This document shows positions 1 through 11,372 of a DNA stretch of 64,000 nucleotides, piece by piece; position 1 is the stretch's first letter, and each line of letters begins with the position of its first letter. The notes below the pieces were generated by a model. It saw only the letters and a list, made by a program, of their open reading frames with translations, did not search any database and was not told the DNA's origin. Source of the DNA: Micractinium sp. NFX-FRZ (Eukaryota; Chlorophyta; Trebouxiophyceae; Chlorellales; Chlorellaceae). The translations under genes and the position numbers were made by a program. The DNA is taken from positions 1,743 through 65,742 of the forward strand of contig JAPTJF010000086.1 in assembly GCA_029339195.1 (NCBI GenBank), in the 5' to 3' direction.

Positions 1-1375
1 GGGCTGGGAGGTGGCGGGGATGGTGAGGGGGGAGACGGGTTGGGTGGGGAAGGGGGTGGAGGGCCTGGGCTTGGTGGGGGGGAGGTCGGCGGGGAAGGCG
101 GCGGGCTTGGGAATGGGGTTGGAGGCGGCGGCGATGGGCCTGCAAGGGAGGGAGAGGCCAGGCGAATCGGCTCAGCCGATGCGTCTCGCACACACGGCCA
201 CATATTTCACCTCGTTTCCCCTGAATTGGGGCGCCCGCCAGCGCAGTAGCAGAGGTATGCTGCTGACCTCCACTTCAGGATGGCACCGCCACCTATGAAA
301 ACCAAGCTCACGTGGGGGACGAGGACTGGGCGGGTCGGGCCGTGGAGTGGGGGGCGGGCGCGGTGACCGTGTGCCACGTGGCAGTTGAGGCGAAGGGGGG
401 TTGGGCGGTGGTGGTGGCGAGGGGCTGGGCGGCGGCGAGGGGCTGGGAGTCGGTGGGGATGGCGGAGGTGGTGGAGGAGGCGTGGGTGGGGGTGGGGAAG
501 GTGGCAGGGGCGGAGGTGGGGGAGGGGGAGAAGGCGGTGGTGTCGGCGACGGGCTGGGAGGTGGCGGGGATGGTGAGGGGGGAGACGGGTTGGGTGGGGA
601 AGGGGGTGGAGGGCCTGGGCTTGGTGGTGGGGAAGGCGGCGGGGAAGGCGGCGGGCTTGGGGGTGGGTTTGGAGGCGGCGGAGGTGGGCCTGCAAGGGAG
701 GGAGAGGCCAGACCAACTGGCTCAGCCTGTGCTGCACCCAGCCTGTGCTGCACCGACACACAATTCACCACAACCTTTGCCCTGCTTCCTTTGTGACTTG
801 GGGGAGCCCCCCGCTGCACTGCAGAAGCAGAGGTGTGCTGCTGGCTACCACTTCTTGGCAGGTGGCACCCGAGGTGTTGCGCAGCTCACTGCACATCCAG
901 CTCACTAGGGGGGCGGGGGGAGGGGGGGGGAGGCCGGGGAGAAGGAGGCGGGCGCGTTTGCTGCACGGCACGTGGCGGCGGAGGCGAAGGCGGCTCTGGA
1001 GGCGGCGGGTCCGGTGGTGGCGGAGAGGGGCTGGGCGGGGATGGGGACGGTGGGGGTGGGGATGGGGTGGGGGGAGATGGCGTTGGGGGATGCGGGGGTG
1101 GCGGTTGGGGCGATGGCGATGGCGGTGGAGGCGAGGGGCTTGGCGGGGGTGGGGATGGGGGTGGGGGTGCTGGCGAAGGGCTGGGAGGGCTGGGGCTGGG
1201 CGGGGGGTAAGGAGAAGGCGGCGGCGGTTGCGGGCTGGGTGGTGGGCGCGGGCTGGGTGGTACGGGAGGGCTGCGGAGGCAGTGGCAGGGAGCAGGCGGC
1301 AGAGCTTTGGTGGCACCAGGGGCGAAAAGCTCTTCTACACTGGCACCCGCTGGCAGCTGCCCTCCCAACAGCACT
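1..1375. repeat. Tandem modules of about 550 bp in the Pro-rich gene
   Basis: Bases 1-170 and 550-716 are nearly identical, starting with the same 70-80 bases and ending in the same GGGCCTGCAAGGGAGGGAG. The flanking non-proline spacers also recur in related form at about 245-290, 828-875 and 1325-1372. The array therefore looks like two to three tandem modules, each a Pro-rich block plus a spacer with a candidate splice acceptor. Confidence 0.7.
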
Positions 1376-1826
1376 TGAACACTCGCTCGCCTGCGTTAAG
1401 TCATGCCACTCTAACCGGTCAATGTCGACCATGGACAGACTGTAAAGCGATAGGGACCAGAAGGAGGTGCCAAACAGCCACACACGTGGGTGCAGGACAT
1501 CCGTGCTGCCACCGGCTGCATGGCACGGCTTGCCTGGGCAAGGGTGGGCTTGGGGGAGGATCCGGAGGAGGGCTCGGCTGAGGGGGGGGCGGAGACGGCT
1601 GGGGCGGCGGGGGTGACGGGCGGGGCCTGCAGCAGACGAGATCGGAGCAGCATGCATATGGACCACCCATGCTTGGGGCAGATAACTCCACATTCGGCAG
1701 GCGCACAGAGCGTTCGATGGCCTGCAAGTAGCGGCTGCACAGGGGCTGCAGCAGGCACAGCCCAGAGGGAGCACGAGCCTGCCGACCCCCCGCCACAGTG
1801 CTTTGTGCCCGCTCAGTGCCCCGCAT
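1..1826 (-). CDS. Pro/Ser-rich (hydroxyproline-rich type) glycoprotein, partial
   Basis: The minus strand carries three long Pro-Ser-rich stretches of the PPSPPP/SPPPPSP kind (about 1-170, 330-710 and 900-1290) and a shorter one at about 1545-1625. Short segments rich in Cys and hydrophobic residues separate them. Such stretches are typical of algal cell-wall or extracellular glycoproteins of the extensin/pherophorin class, where the prolines are hydroxylated and glycosylated; that role is inferred from composition only. A plausible first exon begins with ATG at 1826-1824 and encodes a Cys-containing lead (CSRYLQAIERS, then ACCSDLVCC) before the first Pro run. I cannot identify a pherophorin domain. 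The gene continues past position 1 and exon borders are not resolved. Long Gly-rich frames on the plus strand are shadows of the Pro codons. Confidence 0.5.
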
Positions 1827-3718
1827 GAACCAGCCCGCCACTTGCGGTACACACGTTGGGGGCGGGCGCGGAGGGAATGGCTGCAGGCGGCGGTAGAAAG
1901 GGCAGAGAGGGGCCGTGGGCGGAAGTGAACGGGGAGGTCATGGCAGGCCTTCATTCCACTGCGCGGGCTGTCAGCAGTGTGTGTCACCGACTGCCGCCCG
2001 CTAGTTTCCTCCCTGCGACTGACAGCTGCAGCTGCGCCCCTCAACGACACTGCTGCTCACCGGCTTGGGGCGCATCTGCAGCAATCTGCGCTTGCTGACC
2101 CTGCACAGCGGGAGGCACAGCACATGTGCGCTCAAAGGTCGCGGGCAGGAGGCAGAAGCGCTGCGCGGGTGTGCCTGGAGCCGCCAGTACGCTGGCTTGT
2201 CCATGGAAGGCCAGCAGACTTGCCGCCGGCGGCACGCTGCTGCTGCTGCCAGGGATGCAAGCAACGAGCTCAGAAGCCACAAGTTGGCGGCCCGACTCAC
2301 TCGCCCTCTTGGTGATGGGGCTCTACATTCGCACCGACGCCTGCAGGGAGGAGGAGGGGTGGCGGTGCTCAGCGTGGCGAGGCGGGCCCGCCCACGCGCC
2401 GCGACAGCCGTCGCGCCTGTCACCGCCGCTCGTGCCCCCACGCCGGCTGGTGCGGGCTCACTGCCGTCGGCTAACGATCGCTCCATACGTTCAAACATGC
2501 GCATTCTCGCTGTGAGGGCCGCCATGCGCAATCGGCGCTCTTGAAGGAGCTCTTGGGAAGTCCTGTCCTGTGGGCACATGCTGTCCGAACCGGGCCACCC
2601 ACCTTCCCATTCCGCACATCTCACCCACTGCAATGCACGCCGCAAGTAGAAGACACCACCGGGCTGCGCCGCCGAAGCGGCTGAACTTTGGGGCCGACAT
2701 TCACCGCATGCGGGGGGTGTCCAACCTGCAGAAACCCTGGACACAGGCGGGGCTGGGTGTGCGCAATGTGGTTAAAGCTTGTTTGAAAACGGAAATGTGC
2801 GGCTCCAGGCCATGCGCGACGAACACAGGTGGTCGTGGCACGCGTAATGGCACGATATTCTTCTTTGTCAAGGCTCGTTGACACATTCGTCCCCCACAAA
2901 GTGTTGGAGACCAGCCTTCACTCTCATCTCCGATGGCCCTCTGAAGCAACCGTCCAATTCGGGCGAACAGCGGCACGCACCCTGCCACGTGTCCAGACTG
3001 GCCGGGTTGGGCGGTGGCAACCTGCCGGTGGTCATAGGCGCGCATCATGGGGACTAGTATGTTGAGTTGCTATTGATGGCACAGAAGATGCTGACACGTC
3101 CCCGGGGCTAGCAGCTCCTCCCCACATGGAGCTGGCATGTGCCACCCTGCGCAGGGCTGCCGGCAGGTGTTCCACACTCCTCCCCAAGACTCGGCACAAC
3201 AGGGTTCAATTTAGTGCGTGGCACCAAAAGATTTGCACTTTCTAGGCACGTGTCAGCCAGAGAGCACTGGGTGCCATCGTGCAAGCACCACCTGCACTGC
3301 TAGAGTCCGCCGGGTGGCCCACCCAGTGCGCTCCGGGAGCGGCAGGAGCAGGCAAGCGGCGCCCGCTGGCCGGTCTTGCAGTGCATGCACGGCACCAGGC
3401 GGTACATACTTCAGGGCGCATCTAGCAGCGGAGGATAAATCAACCATTGGCGGGAGGACAGGCAGAGAGACGGGAAGGTGGCAGGAGCGGGAACATGGAG
3501 AGGAAGTGGCTGGGTGAGTGGCCCATGCATGGCGGGCAGGGGACGGCTGCCCATTGGGGGGAGAGAGAGCATGCAGGGCAACAACAAGCCATAGTAATAC
3601 ACACGCGGGCTGGTGCCATGTGGCCGGCATGCAGGAAGCCCCTCACAGCAGGTGCTTCTCATTGTCGCGCCTCTCCACAGCCAGTGCTTGGTGGCGCGGG
3701 GCCCGCTGCAGGCGCGGC
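1827..3718. other. Gene-poor interval, mostly unassigned
   Basis: Apart from the tentative small peptide at 2471-2700, I see no conserved protein, RNA gene or strong repeat here. Open frames exist on both strands, as expected at this GC content, but none has domain-like sequence. The interval lies between the start of the Pro-rich gene and the 3' end of the first MYND gene, so it should hold a promoter for the former and the 3' UTR of the latter. Confidence 0.5.
2471..2700 (-). CDS. Possible small secreted peptide (speculative)
   Basis: In an otherwise gene-poor stretch, an ATG at 2700-2698 opens a frame whose start looks like a signal peptide: a basic N-terminus, then WCLLLAACIAV. A good donor follows (exon 2700-2625, GTGAGA). 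Joining it to an acceptor at 2563 gives exon 2562-2471 in phase and a total of about 55 residues with several Cys. A different acceptor a few bases away opens another frame rich in Arg and Met (LLQERRLRMAALTARM), so the frame is undecided. I recognise no family, and the model rests only on the leader and splice motifs. Confidence 0.2.
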
Positions 3719-6344
3719 TCATGCTGCCGTCGTGGCGCTGTGTCTGCTGGCGGCCAGGGTAGGGCAGCGCAGCTTATGGCCACCCTCCTTCCAGTCCTTC
3801 ACCTGGCAGGCCCGGCTGCGCCAAGGTGCAAGGGAGAAAAGAGGAAGGTGTTTGGAGGGGCAGGGGCAGGTCAAAGGGGTGTGCCTGGGGGACTGGCAGT
3901 CCGTCAAACCCTCACCCTGCCATCCAAGCACCCTGCTAGTTGAGTGCATGCAGGCCAAGCGCAAGAGGACCAAAACCTGCTGTCCCGGTACAAGTGCGAT
4001 CTCAGCACAGCGCAGTGGCACTCGCTCCCAGCCCCTGCTGAAGCAGCAGCCCCTCCCTGCCTCCAGCTCATCCATGTGAAACAACAGTGAAACAACAGCA
4101 CCTGCAACACAGCGCACCGCAGCTGGAGACTGGATGCGCAACAGTGGCACACAGCACTCAGCAGCAGGAGCAGCAGCAACAGCAGCAGCAGCAGCAGGCG
4201 CACCTGCAGTACGACACGCTGCGGCACGCGCTGCACTTGTTCAGCTGGCCCGACTGCCTGCCGCACGCGGCGCAAGACGGGAAGCGCACGAATGCTGCTT
4301 CTGCCGCATCAGCATACGCCTGCAGCCGTGACGCGCTTGCTGGGATCAGGTCCTGGCCTGGCCACTGCCCCGCCACCTCAGCCACCTGTTGCCTGACCAC
4401 CTGGACCTCTGAGGGCATCTGCGTTTTGTATGCCTTGGGCAGCCAGGCATGGCACAGCTTGGCCTCCTGCACGGCGCGCTCAAGCAGGGCTTCGGCCTCT
4501 GCTACTGACCAGCGGGCGCCTGCTCCACCAAATGGCAGAGTGGAAGCCAGGTAGGTCGCTGCTTTGGCAGCGCACATGTGGGCTGCACGGAGGGGGTGCA
4601 GAACAAGAAAAGAAAGTAAGAAGCGAAAGGCGGAAGGCGGGTGGGCGCTAGTGGCGCCTGCATCACACTCATGCTGGGCCTGCTTCAGCCCCAGTAGAGT
4701 CCTTTGCGGCTGGGGGTCTCTGTCACCCCTGCAGCTCGCACCCTCTCAACTCGGAAGCACACACACAGGCCGCACTGCATGGCCACAACACATGCGTCGC
4801 CCCATGCTCTCACCCTTGCAGGCCTCTGCGGTAGACAGCGCCCGCCTGAAGGCCTGCGCAGCTGCATGCGTGCGCTGCAGGCCCATCAGAATGCTGCCAT
4901 GGCAGAGCCAGTAGGATGGCTCTGCTGGCGCCAGCTGGACCAGCTGCCGGCTGGCTTCCTCTGCCCCGGGGGCATCCAGCCACAGAGGTTGCCCCTCCTG
5001 GTGCGCCGCCTTGGCATGAAGCATGCCGGCATCAGCGCGCAGCTGCAGAATGAGGACGTGCAGCTGTGCCGCCGACAGCGCCGAGCTGAAGCCCTGCCGC
5101 TGCTGGTACGCCTCCAGCTGGGCCGCACCCGCTGCCAGGCTGTCGCCGTGCCAGATGCCCAGGCGGTGCAGGCAGGCCTCCACAGCTGCTGTGGGCATCC
5201 GGTGCAGAATGCTCATCCATGTTTCGCACAGATGCTGCAGCAGCGCCAGGCCACCAGCCTCCGAGTCAACAAGGACGCCGACCATGCCGGGCGGCGCGCT
5301 GTGCGGCGCCGCATTTGTCAGCAGCGCCGTTGCAATGCCTGCCACCTGCAGCATGCAAGGGGAAGGGGCAGGCAGCTGTAGCACCCCGGGAACGTGCAGA
5401 CAATTTCCTGCAATTGCAAGGCATATTGCAGGGCCTGCTATTGCAAGGCATATTGCAGGGCATTGAAGGCAAGCAAGAGTCACCAGGCGGAGGGCCCCGA
5501 CGGCGCATGCAAGGCGAGGCAAGCCAAGCTGGCCAGCCCTCCGCCACTAGCTGTGCCCAAGGTGTGCATGCACACTGCGACTGACCGCATCGAATATTGC
5601 CTTGACACATTGGGGATCCATGATTCTGGTGAGGACAGGCAGCTGCAGCTTCTTTAATGCCAGTGACAGGAGTACCACCAGGCCCTGCTGGTGAGACAGC
5701 ACACGCTCGAGTGGGCATTACGAGCGCATGCAGGGGAGGGCGGCGGAGACGAGCGCGGCGGCGCGGCGGGCGTACAAGCGCTGCCAGGCGGGGCGGCAAC
5801 GTAGGCATGCACTTCAGGCACGCTTGCTTGTGCAACGCACCTGGTGCTGGTCCCGCGCAGTGAGGCCCTCGCGCTGCTGGCCTGGCGCAGTCAGGAACAC
5901 GTTGTGCAGCTGCTCTGTGAGGTCCATGTCTTCCACGAAGCGCTGCAGCGGGGCGAGTGACACAAGGGCCAGTCAGCCAGTGAGGCGATGCAGCAGGGTG
6001 GGCGCAAGCCTGCGTAGCATCCGGGCAGCGCAACCCAGCTTGCTGTGAAGCCACTGCAGCGGGTGAAGACGTGCAGAGGGGCAAGACAGCCTTCGTGGGG
6101 AGTGGGCTCAGGTAGCACGCAGAGGCCCAGGGAATGAAATGGCAGATTACAGGCCGGCGGGCGTGATGTTGCACGTTGCGCTGCGCCTGCTGTCCAAAGC
6201 AGCAAGCCAGAAGCCTGCTTGCCGCCCGTCAAACCAGGCACGTGCCTGCAGGTCGGTGTCGCCTCGGTGCTCCTCGCTGTCCCGCAGCAGCAGGCGTGCG
6301 CGCTCCACCCGCTCCTGCAGCAGCTCAGCCAGCTGCCACGGCAT
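3719..6344 (-). CDS. MYND-type zinc-finger protein with helical repeat region
   Basis: The protein is about 438 residues and ends in a MYND zinc finger. Its ligands read CAACGRQ, then CSAC, then YCSRACQ, W and HKLRC, split by an intron between YC and SRAC. MYND fingers are protein-interaction modules. The upstream part is helical and TPR-like in feel (PAEPSYWLCHGSILMGLQ; AAQAFRRAL). Exons in phase: 6344-6246, 5942-5841, 5780-5751 and 5687-5586 (both less sure), 5345-4814, 4558-4204, 3815-3719. The first intron appears to use a GC donor (CAG|GCACGT). Around 5733 a TAA interrupts one reading between the two small exons, which forces a 63-base intron with a weak donor. The start ATG is chosen because the upstream exon-like stretch 6700-6556 does not join in phase. 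Specific function is unknown. Confidence 0.75.
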
Positions 6345-7459
6345 TGCTCCAGAAAGTCTGCGTGGGCGGAGGGAGGTGAAAGGTTGAGCTGGGCAGTGGA
6401 GGGCGGGAGCACCGGGGGCACCTGACGCCACCCGTCGACGGGTGTACAGCAGGGCGCCGCCGGCGCCGGCGGGCACCGCCTAAGGCCTTGTGCGCGGCCC
6501 CCGCTTCGGCGCCCGTGTCGCCTTGATTGCCCCAGCTCTTCCCGGTGCACCTCACCTTGACGCGCTGCAGCCGCGGCTCCGGTCGCCCAGCCAAGGAATT
6601 CAACTGATCGCTCAGTCGATGGCCTTCTTTGTACGCGGTGTCGCCGTTGCAGCAGGTCGAGGACGCACAATTGAGCAGAGAGAATAGCTTCCGGGCTTTG
6701 AGCCTCTCCTGCTGATGCCGCCGCCGCAGCCCGCCACTGCACTCCGCGCACAGCGCTGTTGCACAGAGGTGCGCATCACCTGATTTAATAGTCAAAAGCT
6801 CAAGATAAAAGCCTCGGTACCCACAGAGACATCAAAGGTCGCTTGTGTTGGGCCCAGGTCGCTTGGGTTGGCAGCCACAAGCCCAGAAGCACCTTGCCCC
6901 ACACAACCCTCCCTGGCCGTTGCCCCACGCAACCTGGCGTCACTGTGCCCACAGGCCGCACATTTGCATATTTCCCCTGGGAGTGCGGGACAATCACCAT
7001 TCAAAATGTCTGGCATTGATGCCGCACACCTGAGGTGCGTACCTGCTGCGAGCTGCTGCTGGCTGCAGCTCCCGCTACGGCTCGCACTTCACGCATTCAC
7101 ACTTCTCTGCACCGCATGCCATGCTGGTGTAGCTGGTGTGAATACAGGATCCTGTGCATATTGGTGACGTTACATGACAACACCGGGAGAACAGGGGAGA
7201 ACATGGTGCGGCGCCAGTTTCAAGCCCAGTGTGGACCAGCTGTCACCGGGATGGCGGAGACGAGCCCAGCGTGCGCAGCATGTGGCGGTGCGGCAGATGC
7301 TGCTCATTCATATGCGTTTCGGAGCATGTGTTGTCAGAGTCCCATCAATCGCCTTCTGGCTGCCGTCTCAGCCGCCTGCAGCGCCGCAGCGAGCTAAGTC
7401 AACGCCTTCTCGGCGGCAAACTCCGCCCGTCTTGTGTAGCCCCCGTTCCGCTGCTCACA
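6345..7459. promoter_or_regulatory. Divergent intergenic region between MYND gene and D-LDH
   Basis: This should contain promoters for the MYND gene (leftward) and D-lactate dehydrogenase (rightward). On the minus strand 6700-6556 reads as an exon-like frame ending in a good donor (AAG|GTGAGG), so the MYND gene may have an extra 5' exon. On the plus strand the dehydrogenase frame stays open upstream of its ATG back to about 7229. No specific regulatory motif is recognised. Confidence 0.4.
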
Positions 7460-10400
7460 ATGGCGCAGCCTCAGCCCAATGCCGATGCGCTCGCCCCCAA
7501 GAACGCCCCCTCGCCCATCGTGGCCACGCTCACCGAGGCGGACAGGACGGTACTCAAGGGGAAGCGCATCGCCGTGTTTGGCAGCTTCCAGGTAAGAAAT
7601 ATATAGCCCAAGCAGCGGCGGGAAGCAGGGCGCCAGTGGTGGCGGCAGCCCGCACGCCCGCCTGCCGGCCGGCTGCGCGGCAGCGGGCACGCACTGCACC
7701 CAACCAACCCCACTCTTTATCCCCCTCCATGCAGTACGTGCTGGACTTCCTCCAGGAGCCCCTCTCGAGCGTGTTTGAGCAGGTGCGCCCTGGCTTGGCT
7801 GCTGCCGCTGCTCCGCTGCTGCGCCAACCGACTGCCACCCAACCGCTCATGCCTCCTGCCGCCTGGGTGCCCTGTCGCCTTGCAGACTCAGTTTTTCGAA
7901 GTGCGCCTGAAGCCTGAGACCGCTCCTCTGGCGCGCGGTTTCGACGCAGTGTGCATCTTTGGTGAGTCTTGGCTGCACGCAGCCCAGCCCCTTGCCGGAT
8001 ATTTGCCGTGCACTGCGCTCGCCTGCCATGTTGGTGCGACCCTTACATGCACCATGCGCCCAACAGGCGTGCTCTTGCCAGGCGTGCTCCCTCAGCGACC
8101 CACTTGCCTGGCACTGCAGTGAACGACCGCGTGAACGAGGCGGTGTGCAAGGAGCTGGAGGAGGGCGGAGTCAAGTTCATCGCGCTGCGCTGCGCCGGCT
8201 TTGACAAGGTTGTGGGCCGAGGGCTAGCGGGTGCCAATTTCCAGCCTGTGTGTGCAGGGAGGCAGGCATCATGGTCAGCATGTCCATGCCAGGCACCCTC
8301 CGCCAGCCTCTCCGGCGCACCCCTCCCCGCCCCGCATTCCAGCCCTCCATCTTGACACGCTGCATGCCCGCGCCCCTGCCTTCCTGCACAGCTCCCACTC
8401 CTGATCAACGTGCTGCATGCTCCTTTCTCACAAGCCTCCCCACACATCCCGCCCCCCTGCAGGTGGATCTGGAGGCGTGCGCGCGGCACGGCATCAAGGT
8501 GGTGCGCGTCCCCGCCTACTCCCCCCGCTCAGTGGCGGAGCACGCGCTGGCCCTCACCTTCTCGCTGGCCCGCAACCTGCACCTCTCGCACCAGCGCGTG
8601 TCCTCCGGCAACTACACCCTGTCCGGCCTGGTGGGCTTCGAGGTCAGCGGCAAGACGGTGGGCGTGATCGGCACCGGCAAGATTGGCGTGGAGTTCTGCA
8701 CGCTGCTCAAGGTGGGTGACGGCGGGCAGCAGCGGCAGTGGGTGGCAGCAGTGGGCCGCAGGTGCCAGCAGGTGGCACTGGCGGCATGGACTGGGGAAGG
8801 AGCGGGGAGCGGGGAGGTGGGGAGGGGCTGCCAGTTCAGCCTCACAATTTGCACCCGCTGTGAGCATGCTCGCCTAGTATGTGACCCCCCTTGCGATGGT
8901 CCAAACCACCCCACCGCGGCCCCTGCCCTGCTGCCCGTCTGCAGGGCTTTGGCTGCAGGATCCTGGCGTACGACGTGCAGCAGCACCCCGGGCTGCTGGA
9001 GCAGGGGGTGCAGTACGTGCCTCTGGAGCAGCTCATGGCTGAGGTGGGGCTGAGGTGGGCAGCCTGCCCTGGGGGAGCTGTGGTGGCGGGGTTGACTGCC
9101 AGCGCGCTGGCCAGCAATTGGGGGCTGGCAAGCAGGGCAGGGCAGGGCAGCCGCGAGGAGGGACACACCGCTCTCGGCGCTGCCACAGCAGCACCTTGGA
9201 GAGCGCCGGGGTTAGGCCTGCCAGGGTTAGGCCTGGGCGCAGAGGAAGGGGCGCTGCTGAGGATCAGCAGTCGGCTGCAGTGCTGCCAGAGCTGGTCCAG
9301 CACGTGGCAGCCCAGGAGGCTGAGGCGGCAGCTGGCAGCAGCGCTGCAGGCCGGGCCACTTCCAGTGGTGGCTCGGCCCTCCTTCGAGGTACCCCGCCAC
9401 GGCAGTGCTTGCGCCCAGATGAGCTTCCGCTGCCGCTGCACCACCCTGCGCTGCCTGCAGAGCGACATCGTCAGCCTGCACTGCCCCCTCATGGCCTCCA
9501 CCTTCCACATCATCAACGCGGAGAGGTGAGGCAGCGGGGCTGTAGAACAGGGGGTGCATGGAGCTGTGGCGGGGCATAGCAGTTTTGCATTGCCTGCCAG
9601 TAGCCTGCATGCAGGATCCCCCACCCCGCAGCCAGCGGAGGGGGGCCCTCCGTAGGGGGTCCACACCTCTGCTGGTATCCTCAACCCACGCCCACGGGCC
9701 TCTTCTCCGACCCCCCACCCTGTGCCCTGTCCCCCCCCACAGGCTGGCGCTGATGAAGCCCACTGCTGTGCTGATCAACGTGAGCCGCGGCGGCCTGGTG
9801 GACACCGACGCCCTGCTGGCTGCGCTGCACGGCAACAAGTGAGGGTGGGGGGGGAATATGGGCGCCGCCGCCGGGTACTCGTGTTTCCATGCTGGTGTGC
9901 GACATCAGGCTGCATTGTTTTGGGCCTTGGCACTGCACTTCGAGTGCTCGCAGCTGGGGGTGCACCCTAACCCCTCTGCACGTGAAGCTCACCAGGACCC
10001 CAGGTCCCAACGCCCGCCCACCTCCCCACCTCATCCCACCCTTCTCTTCTCCCAGGCTGGCGGGAGTGGGCATGGACGTGTACGAGCAGGAGGGCCCGCT
10101 GTTCTTCAAGGACTACACCCGCTACTCTGCCAGGTGCGCACGCATACGTGGCGCAGCGGGTGATGTGCCACAGCGGGTGTGCTACCCCTTGTATTCCACC
10201 TCCTATCATTAGGGTGTAACACCCCAAGTCAAGCCGCAGCGGTTGATTTGGCGCATGCTGGCAGCGGCTGCCAGCGGAAGAGATGACCCTGCGTCTGCTT
10301 ACCAGCCAAGCCTCCCCTTCTATGCACGCTGCAGGGAGCGGATGAAGGCGTGGGATCTGCGGTTCCAGTCGCTCATCCACATGCCGCAGGTGTGCGCAGC

Positions 10401-10761
10401 ATGGCATGCGTTTGGCAGCGCGGGTGTGCGGTTTTTGCGGCGGGCGGGGCAGGGAGCACGCTGCCTGCCCGCCCATGCCTGGCATCGTCCAATCAATCCA
10501 GCTGTGCATGCTCCCTCAAGACGAGGACGCTTTTCAAGGTGAAAACAGCCCCGTTAAGAACTGAACACTTAATGAACACGCCTACCTCACTGCCACGCTT
10601 GCCTGCCGCCCGCCGCCCTCCCCATGTCGTTGCAGGTGCTCATCACGCCGCACAGCGCGTTCCTGACCCAGGAGGCGCTGGGCAACATTGCGGACACCAC
10701 CATCGAGAACCTGGTGTGCTGCTGCCTGGGCCGCCGCCTGGCAAACGAGGTGCTGCCATAG
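7460..10761 (+). CDS. D-lactate dehydrogenase (D-isomer-specific 2-hydroxyacid dehydrogenase)
   Basis: This NAD-dependent enzyme reduces pyruvate to D-lactate and belongs to the D-2-hydroxyacid dehydrogenase family; it would serve fermentative metabolism. Eleven exons join in phase to 370 residues: 7460-7591, 7735-7782, 7886-7961, 8120-8208, 8463-8711, 8945-9043, 9461-9525, 9743-9838, 10056-10133, 10335-10389, 10636-10761. Visible hallmarks are the Rossmann motif VGVIGTGKIG, the catalytic Arg in NVSRGGLVD, the Glu in GVGMDVYEQEG and the His in TPHSAFLTQEA. RCAGFDKVDLEAC matches the family substrate-binding segment. The N-terminus is about 30 residues longer than in bacterial enzymes. The frame is open further upstream with an Arg/Ser-rich stretch but no ATG I trust, so organelle targeting is possible but not shown. 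Confidence 0.95.
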
Positions 10762-11372
10762 AGCCTCATGGCAGGATGCCCTCGGCACCAGCCTGCCGGC
10801 CCCTGGAGAAGCATGCAGGGTACCGGCATGCGGCGCTGCTGTGGTGCACCCTGGAGCACTGCCGTGCAGGAACATCCTGGAGGCTTGCCGCGGCCGGAAT
10901 GATAGATAACATGAATGAACCAGATGAATGTGTGATAGCGCAGTAGTATTGTTTTTCTACTTCTTTTCCTACTTGTTTTACTGGGTGCTGGTGTGCCTCT
11001 CCTGGAACCGCTACCAGCGCTTACCTTTCACTCGCATGGTATGCAAATTTTCCACAACTAGACGGACTCAGCAGGAGCGCGCAATGCTGAGATCACTGCT
11101 GTGTTGGGCCGCGCTCAAAGCTCAGTTGCGCCGCGAGCTCCCCACCATGTCCAACATGTGAGCGGGAAGCGGGGCATTTTGGGCGACACTTGCAGGGCGC
11201 ATGCTTCAATGTGTATGCCATGAAATGAAATCGGCCAGGAGGCTCCTAGTAGGACCTCCTGAGCGACAGCGCACGCTGAGCTGGCGCGATGGGCTTCTGC
11301 CGAATGACGGCTGCGCTTGATCTCCCACGCTTCCCCACATCGTCAGGCCACCGTCACAAAACAGCAGCTACA
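10762..11372. other. Intergenic, D-LDH 3' UTR and HHL1 promoter
   Basis: Two genes on the same strand are separated here by about 0.6 kb. It contains a less GC-rich stretch around 10900-11060. I see no TGTAA motif after the dehydrogenase stop, no RNA gene and no repeat. Confidence 0.5.

Noticed and set aside
1..908. Long Gly/Trp/Arg-rich open frames on the plus strand
   Set aside because: They are antisense shadows of Pro-Ser codon repeats on the minus strand; no ATG-led conserved sequence.
4150..4200. Cys-rich peptide from CTG runs after the first MYND half
   Set aside because: It is a CAG/CTG microsatellite in the intron that separates the two halves of the zinc finger.
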